A DNA stretch of 64,000 nt from NCBI GenBank assembly GCA_003116975.1, contig BGKB01000087.1, forward strand, positions 1 through 64,000, written 5' to 3'. Positions 50,651-61,012 of the stretch are shown here, one piece after another. Under the pieces are notes generated by a model. It worked only from the letters and a program-made list of their open reading frames with translations. It did no database searches and was not told the origin of the DNA. Positions within the stretch are counted from its first letter, which is position 1. Each line of letters starts with the position of its first letter. The position numbers and the translations under genes are program-made. Origin of the DNA: Aurantiochytrium sp. KH105 (lineage: Eukaryota; Sar; Bigyra; Thraustochytrida; Thraustochytriidae).

Positions 50651-51384
50651 ATGCTCGGCTCCGTACTCCGCTCGGCAGGCCGCCAGGGCAGCCGCCTGGC
50701 CTTGAGGCAGACGTCGCTGGCGGCCTCGAACAGCCTCGCCAAGACCCAGGCCCCCGTCATGTTCCGCGGCGCCAGCATGTCGGCCGTGCGGGATATGTCC
50801 ACCGTCAAGATTGTCTTCATGGACGCAGAAGGCGCCACCGAGACTGTCGACGCTGGTACGTGTGGTCCCGAGAGAGAGCGAGAAGAAAGGAAGGGGCGGA
50901 GAGGAAAGAGGTGTTGGGCCAGAGCTGGGAATCTTGCGGCCTGTTCAGGCGCCAACGCCGATGGCGATTGTGATGCCCATGCACGCGATGCACGCAACGC
51001 ACGCTTGCGTACTTTTTCATGATGACTGCATGATGGAGAAAAAAAAGGAAATGGAGGAAACTTCGAAACAGACGACTGACGCATGGTTAAAAAATTCTTG
51101 ACGCATGGACAGAGATCGGCGACAGCATCCTCGACATCGCACACGAGCACGATATTGAGATGGAGGGCGCCTGCGGTGGCGAGATGGCTTGCTCCACCTG
51201 CCACTGCATCCTCGACGAGGCTACCTACCACTCGCTCCCCGTTCCTGAAGAGGAGGAGGAGGACATGCTGGACCTTGCTCTTGGCCTCACCGAGACCTCG
51301 CGTCTCGGCTGCCAGGTCATTGTGACCAAGGACATGGAAGGCATCGTAATCAGGCTCCCCGCTGAGACCGCCAACATGCAGTAA
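50651..51384 (+). CDS. Mitochondrial [2Fe-2S] ferredoxin, adrenodoxin type, two exons
   Basis: Electron carrier of the mitochondrial matrix for Fe-S cluster assembly or P450-type reactions (adrenodoxin/FDX2/Yah1 family). Exons 50651-50855 and 51113-51384; the 257-nt intron has GTACGT...CAG ends and the junction restores TVDAEIGDSILDIAHEHDI exactly. 158 aa: an N-terminal presequence of about 45 residues (MLGSVLRSAGRQGSRLALR), then STVKIVFMDAEGATETV. Cluster ligands are in the pattern C-x5-C-x2-C (GACGGEMACSTC) and the later Cys of SRLGCQV. The helix PVPEEEEEDMLDLALGLTE carries the acidic partner-docking residues. The C-terminus LP.ETANMQ is short, which favours the FDX2/Yah1 side. Without splicing only half of the protein is seen. 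Confidence 0.93.
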
Positions 51385-52708
51385 GAGCCTATGCGCTCAC
51401 TTGCTCGCTCGCTCTCGCGCTCAATCTCTTGCTCCCTAGATCGCGCACTCGTGTGAGGGAGATTGAAGCAGAGAACGAGATTTTGGTATGTGGGATAAAT
51501 GCGCACAAGCAGTGCACGATGGCCTGCGTTCCTGCGTGTTAATGTGTCTGCACGTCGGGAAGAGATTTGTAGTAAGACTCGATCCGACAGTCTTGATTGA
51601 CGTCTCGCTACTTTCCCTGCAGCCTCAGAGGGGGGAAATCTTCTTTATTTTCTCCCAATGATGTCTGCCGGAAAGAGCGTTGAGGTCGAATGAATGAGCA
51701 AAGCGCTGCTCTGCAATGCCAACTTGGGGTATCGCAAGGCGGTGCATGATGAAGAATGCAATTGGGCCCGGTCCAAGCGGCCATTATGGTAGCAGTCGAC
51801 GCGCATGGCGGCTGGTACATCACGACAACAAGCTGGGCGACCCAACAGTCAGGTGGCAGGCTTTGTCAAGGACGAATGTACTGTGATGGCGTTCGTTGCG
51901 GTGGCAAGGTCTATAAAAACGAAAAAAAACAAAAAGCTTCGATCGAAAAAGTTTCCTCTCCAGCGCTCGCCCAGCACGTGTCTCCTTGTTTAATTTTCCC
52001 CCGACACAAAAGTCTCATCACTGGCTTGGGACTTCCGGTGACAGGACTGAAGATATCACCCACACCTAGCCTTGACTTGACTTGTGTGCATGGGGAAGCT
52101 TGATGGGGCGCGACAGCGGCTTTCATTGCGCACTTCTCATCGAACAAGGCAAAGGTCTGCACAGTGGATCTCGAGGCGCAAGCGTGAACACAAGGCAAGC
52201 GACCAGACTTGGAGAAGCGACTCGTGAGATCATATCAAACAGGGGTGGGTTCCTGGTGTCAATGGGATGTCCCTGCGTGCTTAAGGAAGCTCAATGTGGC
52301 GCAGCAGCGCTTTCCATTGCGCACTTTTCTCAAAATCGACCAAAGCACAAAGCACAAAATACGCAATGTGCCTCAAGGCCAACGTACTACGGACCTTGGG
52401 TGGGATGCGCGTGCATGCACATATAAGTTGAACAAGCGATAACATCTCGCAACCATTGCGAGATCAATTCTCGCGAGACCAAGTCAAACAGAATGACTCG
52501 GCTCTTCAATACGTGCAAGGTTACGAAGCGCATCCATAAAATGCCAAAATTCTGTTCCGTCTATTTTCCTTTTCGATTTCCTTCCCCCTCCCCCAGAACG
52601 GGTAACCCTCCTTGCCCGCAAATGAGCAAAGTCCCATTTGTCCTTCGTGTCCTTGAACTCCCCACGCGGGCGAGGACTTACTGCGAGTGCCAGACAGAAC
52701 GAAGATTC
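51385..52708. other. Convergent 3' region without a supported gene
   Basis: 1.3 kb between the convergent ferredoxin and TAF4-like genes. Balanced composition, a TATA-like ctataaaaa at about 51910, a hairpin tctcgcaa/ttgcgaga at 52444-52462, and an internal duplicated segment (separate entry). No open frame has a recognisable domain. Confidence 0.45.
52083..52352. repeat. Diverged direct repeat, ~80 bp units
   Basis: Two related segments at about 52083-52167 and 52274-52352. Shared pieces in order: tgc(a/t)t..ggaagct, atg.ggcgc, agc.gc(t)ttcattgcgcactt, ctc, and gacca/aacaaggcaaa. Probably an old local duplication or remnants of a small repeat family. Confidence 0.5.
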
Positions 52709-55657
52709 TCACGTCTCGAGAGACTGCACAAACTTGCACTTTGCCCAAACTTGGCGCACTTTAGGCGCTGCTGCATAAGGCTCAGTGTTCAGAAAGGTCT
52801 GCAATTCCGGCATCGACACAGTAACGCGACATCCGCGCGACTGTGACATGATAGGTAGAAGTGCAAGATCGCGGGCCGCCGCATTCGCCCGGCGCCCCTT
52901 TCTAATGCGGAGAGCAGATTGCTTAAAGTGCTCCTGAAATGCTCGCTCGGAGCGATGGTGCTCATTCAGATACTCTGCCTTGGCAGCCAACACAGCTTTG
53001 TGGACCGAGCCAGGCTTGTTCATCTCACTCTGGAGGAACTGCTTTTTCTTGTCACCCTGGTTTCCCTTGCGCGACTTGGAGGTGCTCTTCTCCGGCTTGC
53101 TGAGATCCTTTTCAGAGCGCTCGTTGAGCCCTGTAAAAAGCGCTTCGAGACTCTCTTCTGGCTTGCGCACTGAAGCGAGCGCGAGCCTGCGTTTTTTTAG
53201 CATTTCAAGCCGATCCCCGAGTCCAAAAGGCTTCGAGGTCTCGGGGTACACGCGCCGCTGATATTCGCCCTCTACGCGATGTCTGCTGAGCCCCAAAAGC
53301 TCTACGAGCGAATCTTGCACGAGACTGGCGAGTGCGCTCGACAAATAGTCGACACATGGGTTAGGGTCCTTGACCTGCATCATGTTGCCCAAAGACGCCC
53401 CCAGCGTGTGCTTGACGCGGTCGCGCACAAGAGGGGCGACCATTTCGCGCGGCAACGGGACGTGGTCAAGCTTGAGCGTCGGCTGTGGCTTCTTGCTGTT
53501 GGAAACCGCGTTCTTCGACATTGAACTCATCGAGTCCTGCCGACTTGGCTTGGTCTGTTTGCTGACAGGCTTTGACTTGCTTGCGGCCGTACCACCGCGC
53601 GAGCCCCCCGAGCCCGCGGCAGAGGCTTTGTCGCTGCCAGTGCTATGCAGCTTGCTTGCAGGGGTGGGCACCGGGCTCGAAGGGCCCCTTCCTGGTGGCA
53701 CCGGAGAGCCCGTACGAGCTGCTGTTGCTGCAGCGGCTGCGGTCGCGGCGCTGTTGGCGGGCATCCCTGAGCTGCTGGGACCGCGTGCCATGGGTGGTCT
53801 CTGCATTGACGCCAAGGATGCTGCGGTTGGCGCAGTTTTCTTCGTTTTGCTCGCCTTTTCTGCCCCATTGGCGGCGGCACTCGCGGCGGTCTTGGCTTTT
53901 TTCTTTTTCGATGCGTTCGAACCTGTCGAGGAAGCCTTTGAGATGGTGCGCTTCATTTTAGCCGGCGGCGCGCCAGCTTGTTGCTGCTGCTGTTGCTGCT
54001 GCATCATGAGTTGCGGATGCTGTTGCATTTGCTGCTGTTGCTTTTGCTGCATTTGCTTTTGCTGCTGTTGCATTTGCTGCTGCTGTTGGGGCGTAGGTTT
54101 GGCCATTTGCTGCTTTTTGGTTGCAGCAGGGGGGCGTCCAATTGGGCGAGATGGCTTTTTGGAGGTCGTGGGCATTCCGCGTGGTGGGGCCTGCGACTGT
54201 GCCTGGGGCTGCATATGCTGCATTTGAGGTGGGGGCATTCCTGCCGCGGTCGGATGGACGCCCTTTTGTGGAGCCATGCCTGCATGCATGGGTCGGGCCG
54301 CCATTGGCCGCGGTCCGCGCAATATGGCAGCATTGGCCGCAGTGGCCGCGGAGGGGCCCGTCGCAGATGATTTCTTGGACTTTGCGGACTGCTTTGAAGA
54401 GGCGCTTGCATTCGAAGGGCTGCGTGCCATCGGAGGCCTCGGCCCTCGCACGGGTCCCGCGCCACCGGCGTATGGCGGCTGAGGGGCCCCATTTCTGGGC
54501 ATCGCGTGAGCTTGCTGCGGGCCTGGAGGTTGAGACGGCATTCCTGCGGAGCGCTGCTGCTGCTGCTGGTGCTCTTGCTTGAGCTGTTGCCCAGGAACGG
54601 GTCGAGCTGGATGCTGCCCGTGAGGTTGCGGCGCATGCGGCGCGTGATGCTGCATCTGCGGGTGCGAGGTTTGCGGCGTCTGCGATGCGGCTGACGGCGG
54701 CGGTTGCTGCTGCATTTGCTGCTGACGCTTCTCCTCTTTCTTTTTCATGTGTGCCTTTTCAAGCAATTTCGCGACACCCTTGACGACATTATGTTGAATC
54801 TTGCCGACAAGTTCGACAGGAGCCACCCTGCGAGCCGCATTCTCGAGATCAAAGACGCCGGCTGGTTTCTCGACGGATTTCACAGCATTGATGAGTGCTG
54901 TTTGACTGGCGAGATACTTGGTGCAAAAGGCCACATAGTACGACATGATTTGGCGATTCCACGTGTGATAGTCCTTGAAGAACTGCTTCACTCCGGCTTC
55001 TGATTGAAAACGCATCAGGATCTGGAGCTTGCGACGCGCATCATTGGCCTGTTCAATTTGGTTCTCCACAACGTGGCGAGACGCTGTATCCTTGAGGCTG
55101 GTCGGGTAGTTTTCCTTGCGGTAAATGTAGAGCCAACGGAGCAACACTAGCAGATAATTCCTGCCGTTTTCGTACGCGCGTGGAGGCATGCCTTGCGGTA
55201 CCTGAAAGGGTTGTGGCTGCTGTTGCTGCTGTTGCTGTTGCTGCTGTTGATGCTGCCGCCGCTGTTGCTGTTGCTGTTGCTGCCGGAGCTGTTGTTGTTG
55301 GTGCTGCGGATGCTGTTGTTGTTGTCGTTGGTGCTGATGCTGCTGTTGCGGTGGCTGTTGAGAATGGGGATGGGGAATGTGTCGCTGCTGCTGAGCGTGC
55401 TGCTGTTGCCTTCTTGCATAGTCGTTCGGGGCTTGGCCGCTCACGTAGCTTCCTCCCTGATGCGCATACGCAGCAGAGGATTGAGGAACTCCATTAGGTG
55501 CGTAATGGCCAGACGAAGACGGATGATAGCCTCCCATGCTCTGATGTGGCTGGCGCGGATGTGTTTGTGGATGTTGTGGATGGCTATGCCGGGGCGGTGG
55601 TTGTGGTATATTCTGCAGGAACGCGGAGTCATCGCCAAAGAGGTCGTCATCGTCCAT
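52709..55657 (-). CDS. TAF4-like TFIID subunit, poly-Gln rich
   Basis: Probable TATA-binding-protein associated factor 4, a histone-fold subunit that pairs with TAF12 in TFIID. 982 aa from the ATG at 55657. The N-terminus is His/Gln-rich with long Gln runs (about 80-150). A helical domain of about 120 residues follows (ENGRNYLLVLLRWLYIYRKENY ... AFCTKYLASQ). Then a long Gln/Pro/Ala/Lys disordered region. The C-terminal 270 residues carry the TAF4-like part: LVRDRVKHTLGASL, CVDYLSSALASLVQDSLVELL (helices of a histone fold) and a final RVTVSMPELQTFLNTEP followed by KVRQVWAK, which lines up with the C-terminal RVT..DL...LE.E segment of TAF4. Another Gln-rich coactivator is the main alternative. 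An ATG frame upstream at 56055 could be spliced on (GTACGC...CAG, phases agree), but this is unproven. Confidence 0.6.
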   Translation of the reverse strand: MDDDDLFGDDSAFLQNIPQPPPRHSHPQHPQTHPRQPHQSMGGYHPSSSGHYAPNGVPQSSAAYAHQGGSYVSGQAPNDYARRQQQHAQQQRHIPHPHSQQPPQQQHQHQRQQQQHPQHQQQQLRQQQQQQQRRQHQQQQQQQQQQQPQPFQVPQGMPPRAYENGRNYLLVLLRWLYIYRKENYPTSLKDTASRHVVENQIEQANDARRKLQILMRFQSEAGVKQFFKDYHTWNRQIMSYYVAFCTKYLASQTALINAVKSVEKPAGVFDLENAARRVAPVELVGKIQHNVVKGVAKLLEKAHMKKKEEKRQQQMQQQPPPSAASQTPQTSHPQMQHHAPHAPQPHGQHPARPVPGQQLKQEHQQQQQRSAGMPSQPPGPQQAHAMPRNGAPQPPYAGGAGPVRGPRPPMARSPSNASASSKQSAKSKKSSATGPSAATAANAAILRGPRPMAARPMHAGMAPQKGVHPTAAGMPPPQMQHMQPQAQSQAPPRGMPTTSKKPSRPIGRPPAATKKQQMAKPTPQQQQQMQQQQKQMQQKQQQQMQQHPQLMMQQQQQQQQAGAPPAKMKRTISKASSTGSNASKKKKAKTAASAAANGAEKASKTKKTAPTAASLASMQRPPMARGPSSSGMPANSAATAAAAATAARTGSPVPPGRGPSSPVPTPASKLHSTGSDKASAAGSGGSRGGTAASKSKPVSKQTKPSRQDSMSSMSKNAVSNSKKPQPTLKLDHVPLPREMVAPLVRDRVKHTLGASLGNMMQVKDPNPCVDYLSSALASLVQDSLVELLGLSRHRVEGEYQRRVYPETSKPFGLGDRLEMLKKRRLALASVRKPEESLEALFTGLNERSEKDLSKPEKSTSKSRKGNQGDKKKQFLQSEMNKPGSVHKAVLAAKAEYLNEHHRSERAFQEHFKQSALRIRKGRRANAAARDLALLPIMSQSRGCRVTVSMPELQTFLNTEPYAAAPKVRQVWAKCKFVQSLET

Positions 55658-56276
55658 CTTTTCTGCTCGTCTCTTGTGACGTGCTGCGCAGGTTTCGCAG
55701 TCTGCACCTCACGATGCAGCGAGACAGCAAGGAGCACACGAGATCGAGGCGCGTGCGTACGTGCTCGTTCTTGCACGCGTGCGTGCTTGGCGAGCGCGCG
55801 CGCGCGCGCTCGAGAGAGAGAGGGTGAGTAAGAGAGCGTCGGGAGCCAGGAGCCTTCTCGAATGGCTTCGCTCACTTGATGAGCAAGCACCTCTAGCCCA
55901 CCAGCCTTTGTAAGTTGGTTGTGCGCGCCGGGCAGCAACGGGGTAGCGGGCGCCGGCGCAGTCTGTAACACCCGCGCCCAGCGTCGCTTGCTCACGGCGC
56001 GCGCAATCGCAGCGAGATCGCCGTGGGTTTTTTGTTTTTTGTTTTTGGAGAACATTTATAATCATCTCTAAAAGAACACGAAAGGAACGTTAGGCCGCTG
56101 GTGGCGGCGCCCGAGGAACACGACAACAACTAAAGGACGATTTCCAGAAGATTAACTGTAAAGGCTGAGCACCAAGGCGAGCTTAGCATGGGTGCATAAG
56201 CATCAAACCCTCAATGCTGTTGAGCACTGGACTTGGAATTAGGCCTATCATGGCTTCTTTTCTTTTCTACAGGCCG
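55658..56276. other. Upstream region of the TAF4-like gene
   Basis: Contains a minus-strand frame with ATG at 56055 that reads MFSKNKKQKTHGDLAAIARAV and continues about 60 plausible residues before turning into a ct/ga-rich low-complexity tract. It could be an N-terminal exon of the TAF4-like gene, a separate small gene, or chance. A TAGGCCTA copy lies at 56240-56247. Confidence 0.35.
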
Positions 56277-56618
56277 TCACCGATTGGCAAGCCTCTCAAT
56301 CTTGGATACACCACCATACAATGCAAGAAGCAATCGCCCCATCTTTTGTTGGGTCAATATGTTCATGAGTGCAACTACTTTCATCGTTGAAGACGATTGA
56401 CCAAACTGATTTTTGTTGACGGTAAAACAAAAGAATGGAAACTTGACATCACTGCACGCAAAAAAGAATTCCGCTTCATGGCTAGCACGAAACGAGAAAG
56501 TAAATTCACAGCTTCTCACGTTGCTGCTCGGATCGAACTTCAATGTTTTGGTGTAGTTGGGTAAGCTTCGGTTCCTGCCGGCTTCTGGGATCGACTTTAC
56601 TGTTAGTCGCCGCCAGGT
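56277..56618 (-). CDS. Uncharacterised open frame, possible exon
   Basis: 113 codons open from after a stop at 56619-56621 to a stop at 56277. The peptide has balanced composition (IPEAGRNRSLPNYTKTLKF, RASHEAEFFFACSDVKFPFF, MNILTQQKMGRLLLALYGG), unlike the surrounding low-complexity frames, and may be the last exon of a spliced gene. There is no ATG until late in the frame. A candidate first exon on the same strand starts at an ATG near 56773 (MGTRGVEELYKAAPLV), but I could not find a convincing splice pair. Family not recognised. Confidence 0.25.
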   Translation of the reverse strand, partial: TWRRLTVKSIPEAGRNRSLPNYTKTLKFDPSSNVRSCEFTFSFRASHEAEFFFACSDVKFPFFCFTVNKNQFGQSSSTMKVVALMNILTQQKMGRLLLALYGGVSKIERLANR

Positions 56619-56908
56619 TTATTCGGCTCAGTGATCTCAGGCTGTGACACTGGTCCAACTTAACCACCAAGTAGGTCTACGATTGTACTAATATTATTTC
56701 GGGCGCGGACCAAGCTCGGCGCGGACTAATGGCGCGGCCTTGTACAGTTCCTCAACTCCGCGCGTTCCCATGGCGCGGGTCGATGCGTTGATCTCACATC
56801 GTGCCCTTTCGATATTTATCATCGGTATTCTGACTCTCCTAGAGCAGCTTCCCGCCTAACATCAGGTCTTTGGGAAGGTCCACTTCCTCAATACTGTGGT
56901 TCAATGGA

Positions 56909-57261
56909 TTCTTTGTAGGGTGCGATAGCTCACATTTTCTGTTGGGCCTGTGCTTGCGCGATTCAAGTTGTGCATTGTCAAGTAAAGTAAAGCCTTCTAC
57001 GTTTCATTCGTTGTCGGTCAGTGACAGGGCGAACGAAGATTCGTTCTGCAACGTTCAAGCTCTTTGCGACGTGCTTATGATCACAGACACCGAAATGTTT
57101 CTTTGCAAGGTGCGTAGGTTACATTTGAGTCTTTGCTTGCACGGTTCAAGTCGCGCATCGTCAACGCGCAAGTCAAGGCAAGGCAAGGCAAGGCAAACCA
57201 AGCCTTGTATACGTCTCATTCATTGTCGGTCAGAGGCAGGGCGAACGAAGATTCGTTCTGC
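56909..57261. repeat. Diverged direct repeat, ~140-165 bp units, with internal (aaggc)n expansion
   Basis: Unit A at about 56909-57049 and unit B at about 57098-57261. They share ttctttg..aggtgcg, cttgc.cg.ttcaagt, gcat.gtcaa, caagtaaa/caaggcaa, cattc.ttgtcggtcag and an identical 3' end agggcgaacgaagattcgt followed by tctgc. Unit B has gained four or five copies of aaggc at about 57174-57196, which accounts for its greater length. Confidence 0.7.
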
Positions 57262-57595
57262 CTCATTGAGCCCATCGTAGCAGCCTTCTCGTCTCGATGC
57301 ACACGCCTTTATTCCAGCTTTGCACGAGCTGCCGTCTCTTCTCAACAGCGGGTGCAACGCGACCCTGTTCTGTCTTTCTTCTCGTCGAGTGCGAAGCTTC
57401 GACTCAGAGAGAAACCTTTCGGTCGTCACTTCTCATCGAGCAACCGTTTTGTTTCGTCCAGTTCCAGTCGCCTCCCGGTCTCATTCCTTCAGGCCAAGCC
57501 TCTTTCCCATTAGGCTCTCGGTTTAAAATCTGCAACCTTGGACGTGAAACGAGCGGAGGCTTCTTAAACCAGAGCAACGTTTTTTGCGTCGCCCC

Positions 57596-57979
57596 ATGGT
57601 CAACTTTACCCGGCCCGAACCAACGTTGCAGTATACCACAACTCGACTGCAAGCAATGCAAGCTGTACTGCAACTGCGCAAAGCATGTAGTAGTGCTAGG
57701 TGTCAACATCGACAAACTGACTACCTGCAAAATGGTGTGGCAGTGGCCATGGTGGCTGCTCCTGCTCGCCGTCGTGAGGAAACCTTTGCGGTAAAAGCGG
57801 ACACAACGAAGACATGGTCGGGCACGAGCCAATGTACTAGCTCCAAAAGCGAGGCCAAGTCAAGCTACAGAAAGCTACGTCGGCTTCCCGACGCCGCAGC
57901 CATCGCCGACCGCCTGACTGACGTCTGCACCTGCGGCTGCTGCTGCACCTGCAGCTGGCTGCAGCAATGGTATAGCTAG
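57596..57979 (+). CDS. Possible small protein, Cys-rich C-terminus
   Basis: 127 codons from ATG 57596 to TAG 57979. The peptide (MVNFTRPEPTLQYTTTRLQA, later SYRKLRRLPDAAAIADRLTDV and then CTCGCCCTCSW) is not obviously low complexity until its Cys-rich end. No signal peptide or known domain. It lies in a gene-poor stretch, so it may be chance. Confidence 0.2.
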   Translation: MVNFTRPEPTLQYTTTRLQAMQAVLQLRKACSSARCQHRQTDYLQNGVAVAMVAAPARRREETFAVKADTTKTWSGTSQCTSSKSEAKSSYRKLRRLPDAAAIADRLTDVCTCGCCCTCSWLQQWYS

Positions 57980-60968
57980 CTGTCTATACCAGGCTGTCCC
58001 CGAAGATCCCAGTTCCATCATGTCGACCACAAGCGCCCTGCTCTGCGGCCCTCCGACCCGACCCGGGTCGCCTCGCCGCGGCGTTGCCGCCGGGAGCGTG
58101 GAGCCCTGCCCGCAGATCTTGCTCGGGCCCTCCATGCCTCCCTCCAGTCCCTCGGAGTCCCTCGGAGTCCCTCGCGGCCGCAGCCGTGCCCTCCTCCGCC
58201 GCCGCTGACGTGCGTGCGGGCGCGCCTTGCGTCAGTCACTCTCGCCGCCCTTCCGCGCTGGCTGCTGCTCTCGCGCTCTCGCGCCCTTCTCCTGCGGGCG
58301 ACGCCATCGCCATCGCCATCGCCTGCGTGCGTTGCGTCCCGGCCGCGTCCCACCCTCGCGGTGACGCGGTCGATGCGAGCGATGTGCTGGCGGTCGATCG
58401 ATCGATGGCGATTGATTGATCGCCTGCCGCGATCTATCTCTTGCTTGCTGGCTTGCTTGCTTGCTTGCTTGCGTGGGCGCGGCGTGCGTCACGTGCGGTA
58501 GGAGGTGACTAGCAGCGCCGAGGTGAGGCGGCGTCCATCTCGCCGGTCCGGCGCGTCGCTCTCGCACGCCGCGGCCGCGAACCGAGAATCGGCCGGCGGA
58601 TCCTGCGCCGTCTTGGTGTTGTTGTTGTTGCTGTTGCTTTTGTCGATGTTGTTGTTGTCGTCGTCGTCGTTGTGGTGGGCGGGGAGCAGCAAGCAGCAAC
58701 AGCAGCCAGCTGCAGGTGCGGAGGATGTCAGCTGCAGCTGCGGCTACGACGTCGCCGGGTGCGGGTGCGGAGGCCGGGGTCGAGGGACGAATCGTCGAGC
58801 GAGGGGATGGCGAGGGCGACGTCGCTGCAGCTGCAGCTGCAGCTGCAGCAGCAGCAGCGTGGAGACTGGCCGGGACGAGCGAGGATGATCTCTGTCTCTC
58901 TCTCTGTCTCTGGAGCGAGGCGAGCGTGTTCGTGGATCTGCCGGGCTCGTCATCGCCGAAGTGCAGCGGCGTCCCATCGGAGGCGCGGCCGCGCCGAGGT
59001 CTCAGTGACCGAGCGAGGCCACGAGCACAAGCATCGCGGCCGTAAGGCAAGGCAAGGCAAGGCAGGCAGGCGAGCGATGCGAATCGTTGCATCGCGTCGC
59101 CCGTGCCGCGCCTTGGAAGTGAACGAACGATCGATCGATCGATCGATCGCTCGGTGCTCGATCAATCTGTAAGATACACAGCGGAGATGTCCATGCTCCT
59201 GAGATGCTGGCACTGGTGGCTCGACCTGGCATGGACTGGCGAGCTTCCAAGCCGCGAAGGATCTCCTCGTCCTCGTCCGCGTCCACTGCCTGGCCCCTTG
59301 AGCGAGCTCAAGACCTAGCTTGCCTCGATCGACCTCGCTTGCTCGTGCGAGGGCCTCGGCGAGCTCGCTTTTCGAGCTTTTGCTTTTCCTTCTTTTTTTC
59401 AAACCAAAGCTGCCGGCCCCGCGCCACGTCGCGTCACAGCCCACGTCACGCTTACCTCATCCCACGCAAGCCGCCGCAGCCGCTCCCGGCCCCGTCCCCG
59501 CCTGCACGTCGCGTCGCGTCGCGTCGCGTCGCCGGAGTTGGTTGGCATGAGCGGATGCTCGCCATCGTCCATCCGTCCATCCCCGCCATGCCATCCATCT
59601 ACCGCGCCGGGCCCGGACGCCGCCGGCCAGCGAGCTCGCTAGCTGGCCGCCAGGCTGCCCGAGAAAGCGCGCCCGCCGCAGACCGGCCGCCGCAGCCGCC
59701 GCGCGTCGCAGTGTCGCTGCTGCCTGGTCGGGTAGTTTGTGCGCCCGGCGTCGCGTCACTCTTTTCTTCTCTCTGCTCTGCTCTTTTCTTTTCTCTGCTC
59801 TGCTCTGCTCTGCTCTGCTCTGCTCTGCTCTGCTCTGCTCTGCTCTGCTCTGCTCTGCTCTGCGAACTTTTCCTCCTCGGCCGGATCGCATCGCATCGCC
59901 CACGGCGCATCACAGAAGTGACACAGGATAGGATCTGATCGATCACCCGCGCCTTCCTTCGCTTCTTTTCTTCCCGGCCAGGACGAACTTGGACCTCGCC
60001 TCGCCTCGCGAGCTTGCCTGCTTGGAAACCAGGACATCTAGAACTCCGCCGCGGCGGCCTCGGACTCGACCTCGGCCGCGACCGCGACCTCCGCATCGGG
60101 CATGAACGCGAGCTCGCGAGGCTGGCTGGTCTGTTTGTTGAAACGTTCGTCATCGCCTCGAGACCACTCGTGGAAAAAACAGACAACCATGGCAAACAAA
60201 CAAACAAACAAACAAGACAAACTCGCGGCGTCTTCTCCGTGGAGGCGCGTCTTTCGAAGCCGGCAAGTGTTTGTTTTCTTTTCTTTCTTTTCGCTGCAGC
60301 TGCGCCGCGGCTGCGTTCGCCTCGGCGGCTGCGACGCGGCTGCGATGTCTATGCGCGGGCAAGGCACGACGTCTTGCGGCGCCGCTTCCTGCGCCGCCTT
60401 GCGTCTTGGCCCCGCCGACGACGCAAGCAGCGGCGGCGCCCCCCCTACTGCGGGCCGCAGCCCTCCTCCCCGCGCGTCCCCTTCTCCCCCGCAGCCGCGC
60501 CCCGCGCGCCCCGAGAACAAAGAGCCGCCGCGCCGGCCCGCACTGCGCGGGCCGCTCTGCAAGTGCCGCAAACGCCCCCACAGCCGCGCGCGGCCTCCCG
60601 GGGGGGACGCAGGGCGCGCGTCCCCTTCCGCGGGATGACGTAGGCGGCGTCCCCGCCTATGCAATACGGGAGGAACCAGGAACCGGGAGGGGGACGCACG
60701 CGCGGCGTCCAGTGCGGGACCGCGCGGCACCGGGATGGATATCTATCTATCTATCTATCTGCCCCGGTGAGAGACAGAGTCACACAGAGACAGAGAGCGC
60801 GACTGCGAGTCCCGTCTCGCCTCGGAATTGTATCCCGCGCAGAGCACAGAATCGCGCATCGATCGCCCTTCGACCACCAGCCAGGAGCGCGGCCGGACGC
60901 GCCAGCGTGCCCGCTCGCTCCGCCTGCTCCGCTCCGCTTGCACCGCTCGCTCGCCCGCCCGCCCGCCC

Positions 60969-61012
<44 letters not shown>

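Noticed and set aside
58232-59092. 286-codon minus-strand frame with Ala and Gln runs
   Set aside because: Composed of translated microsatellites; no signal peptide, domain or splice structure.
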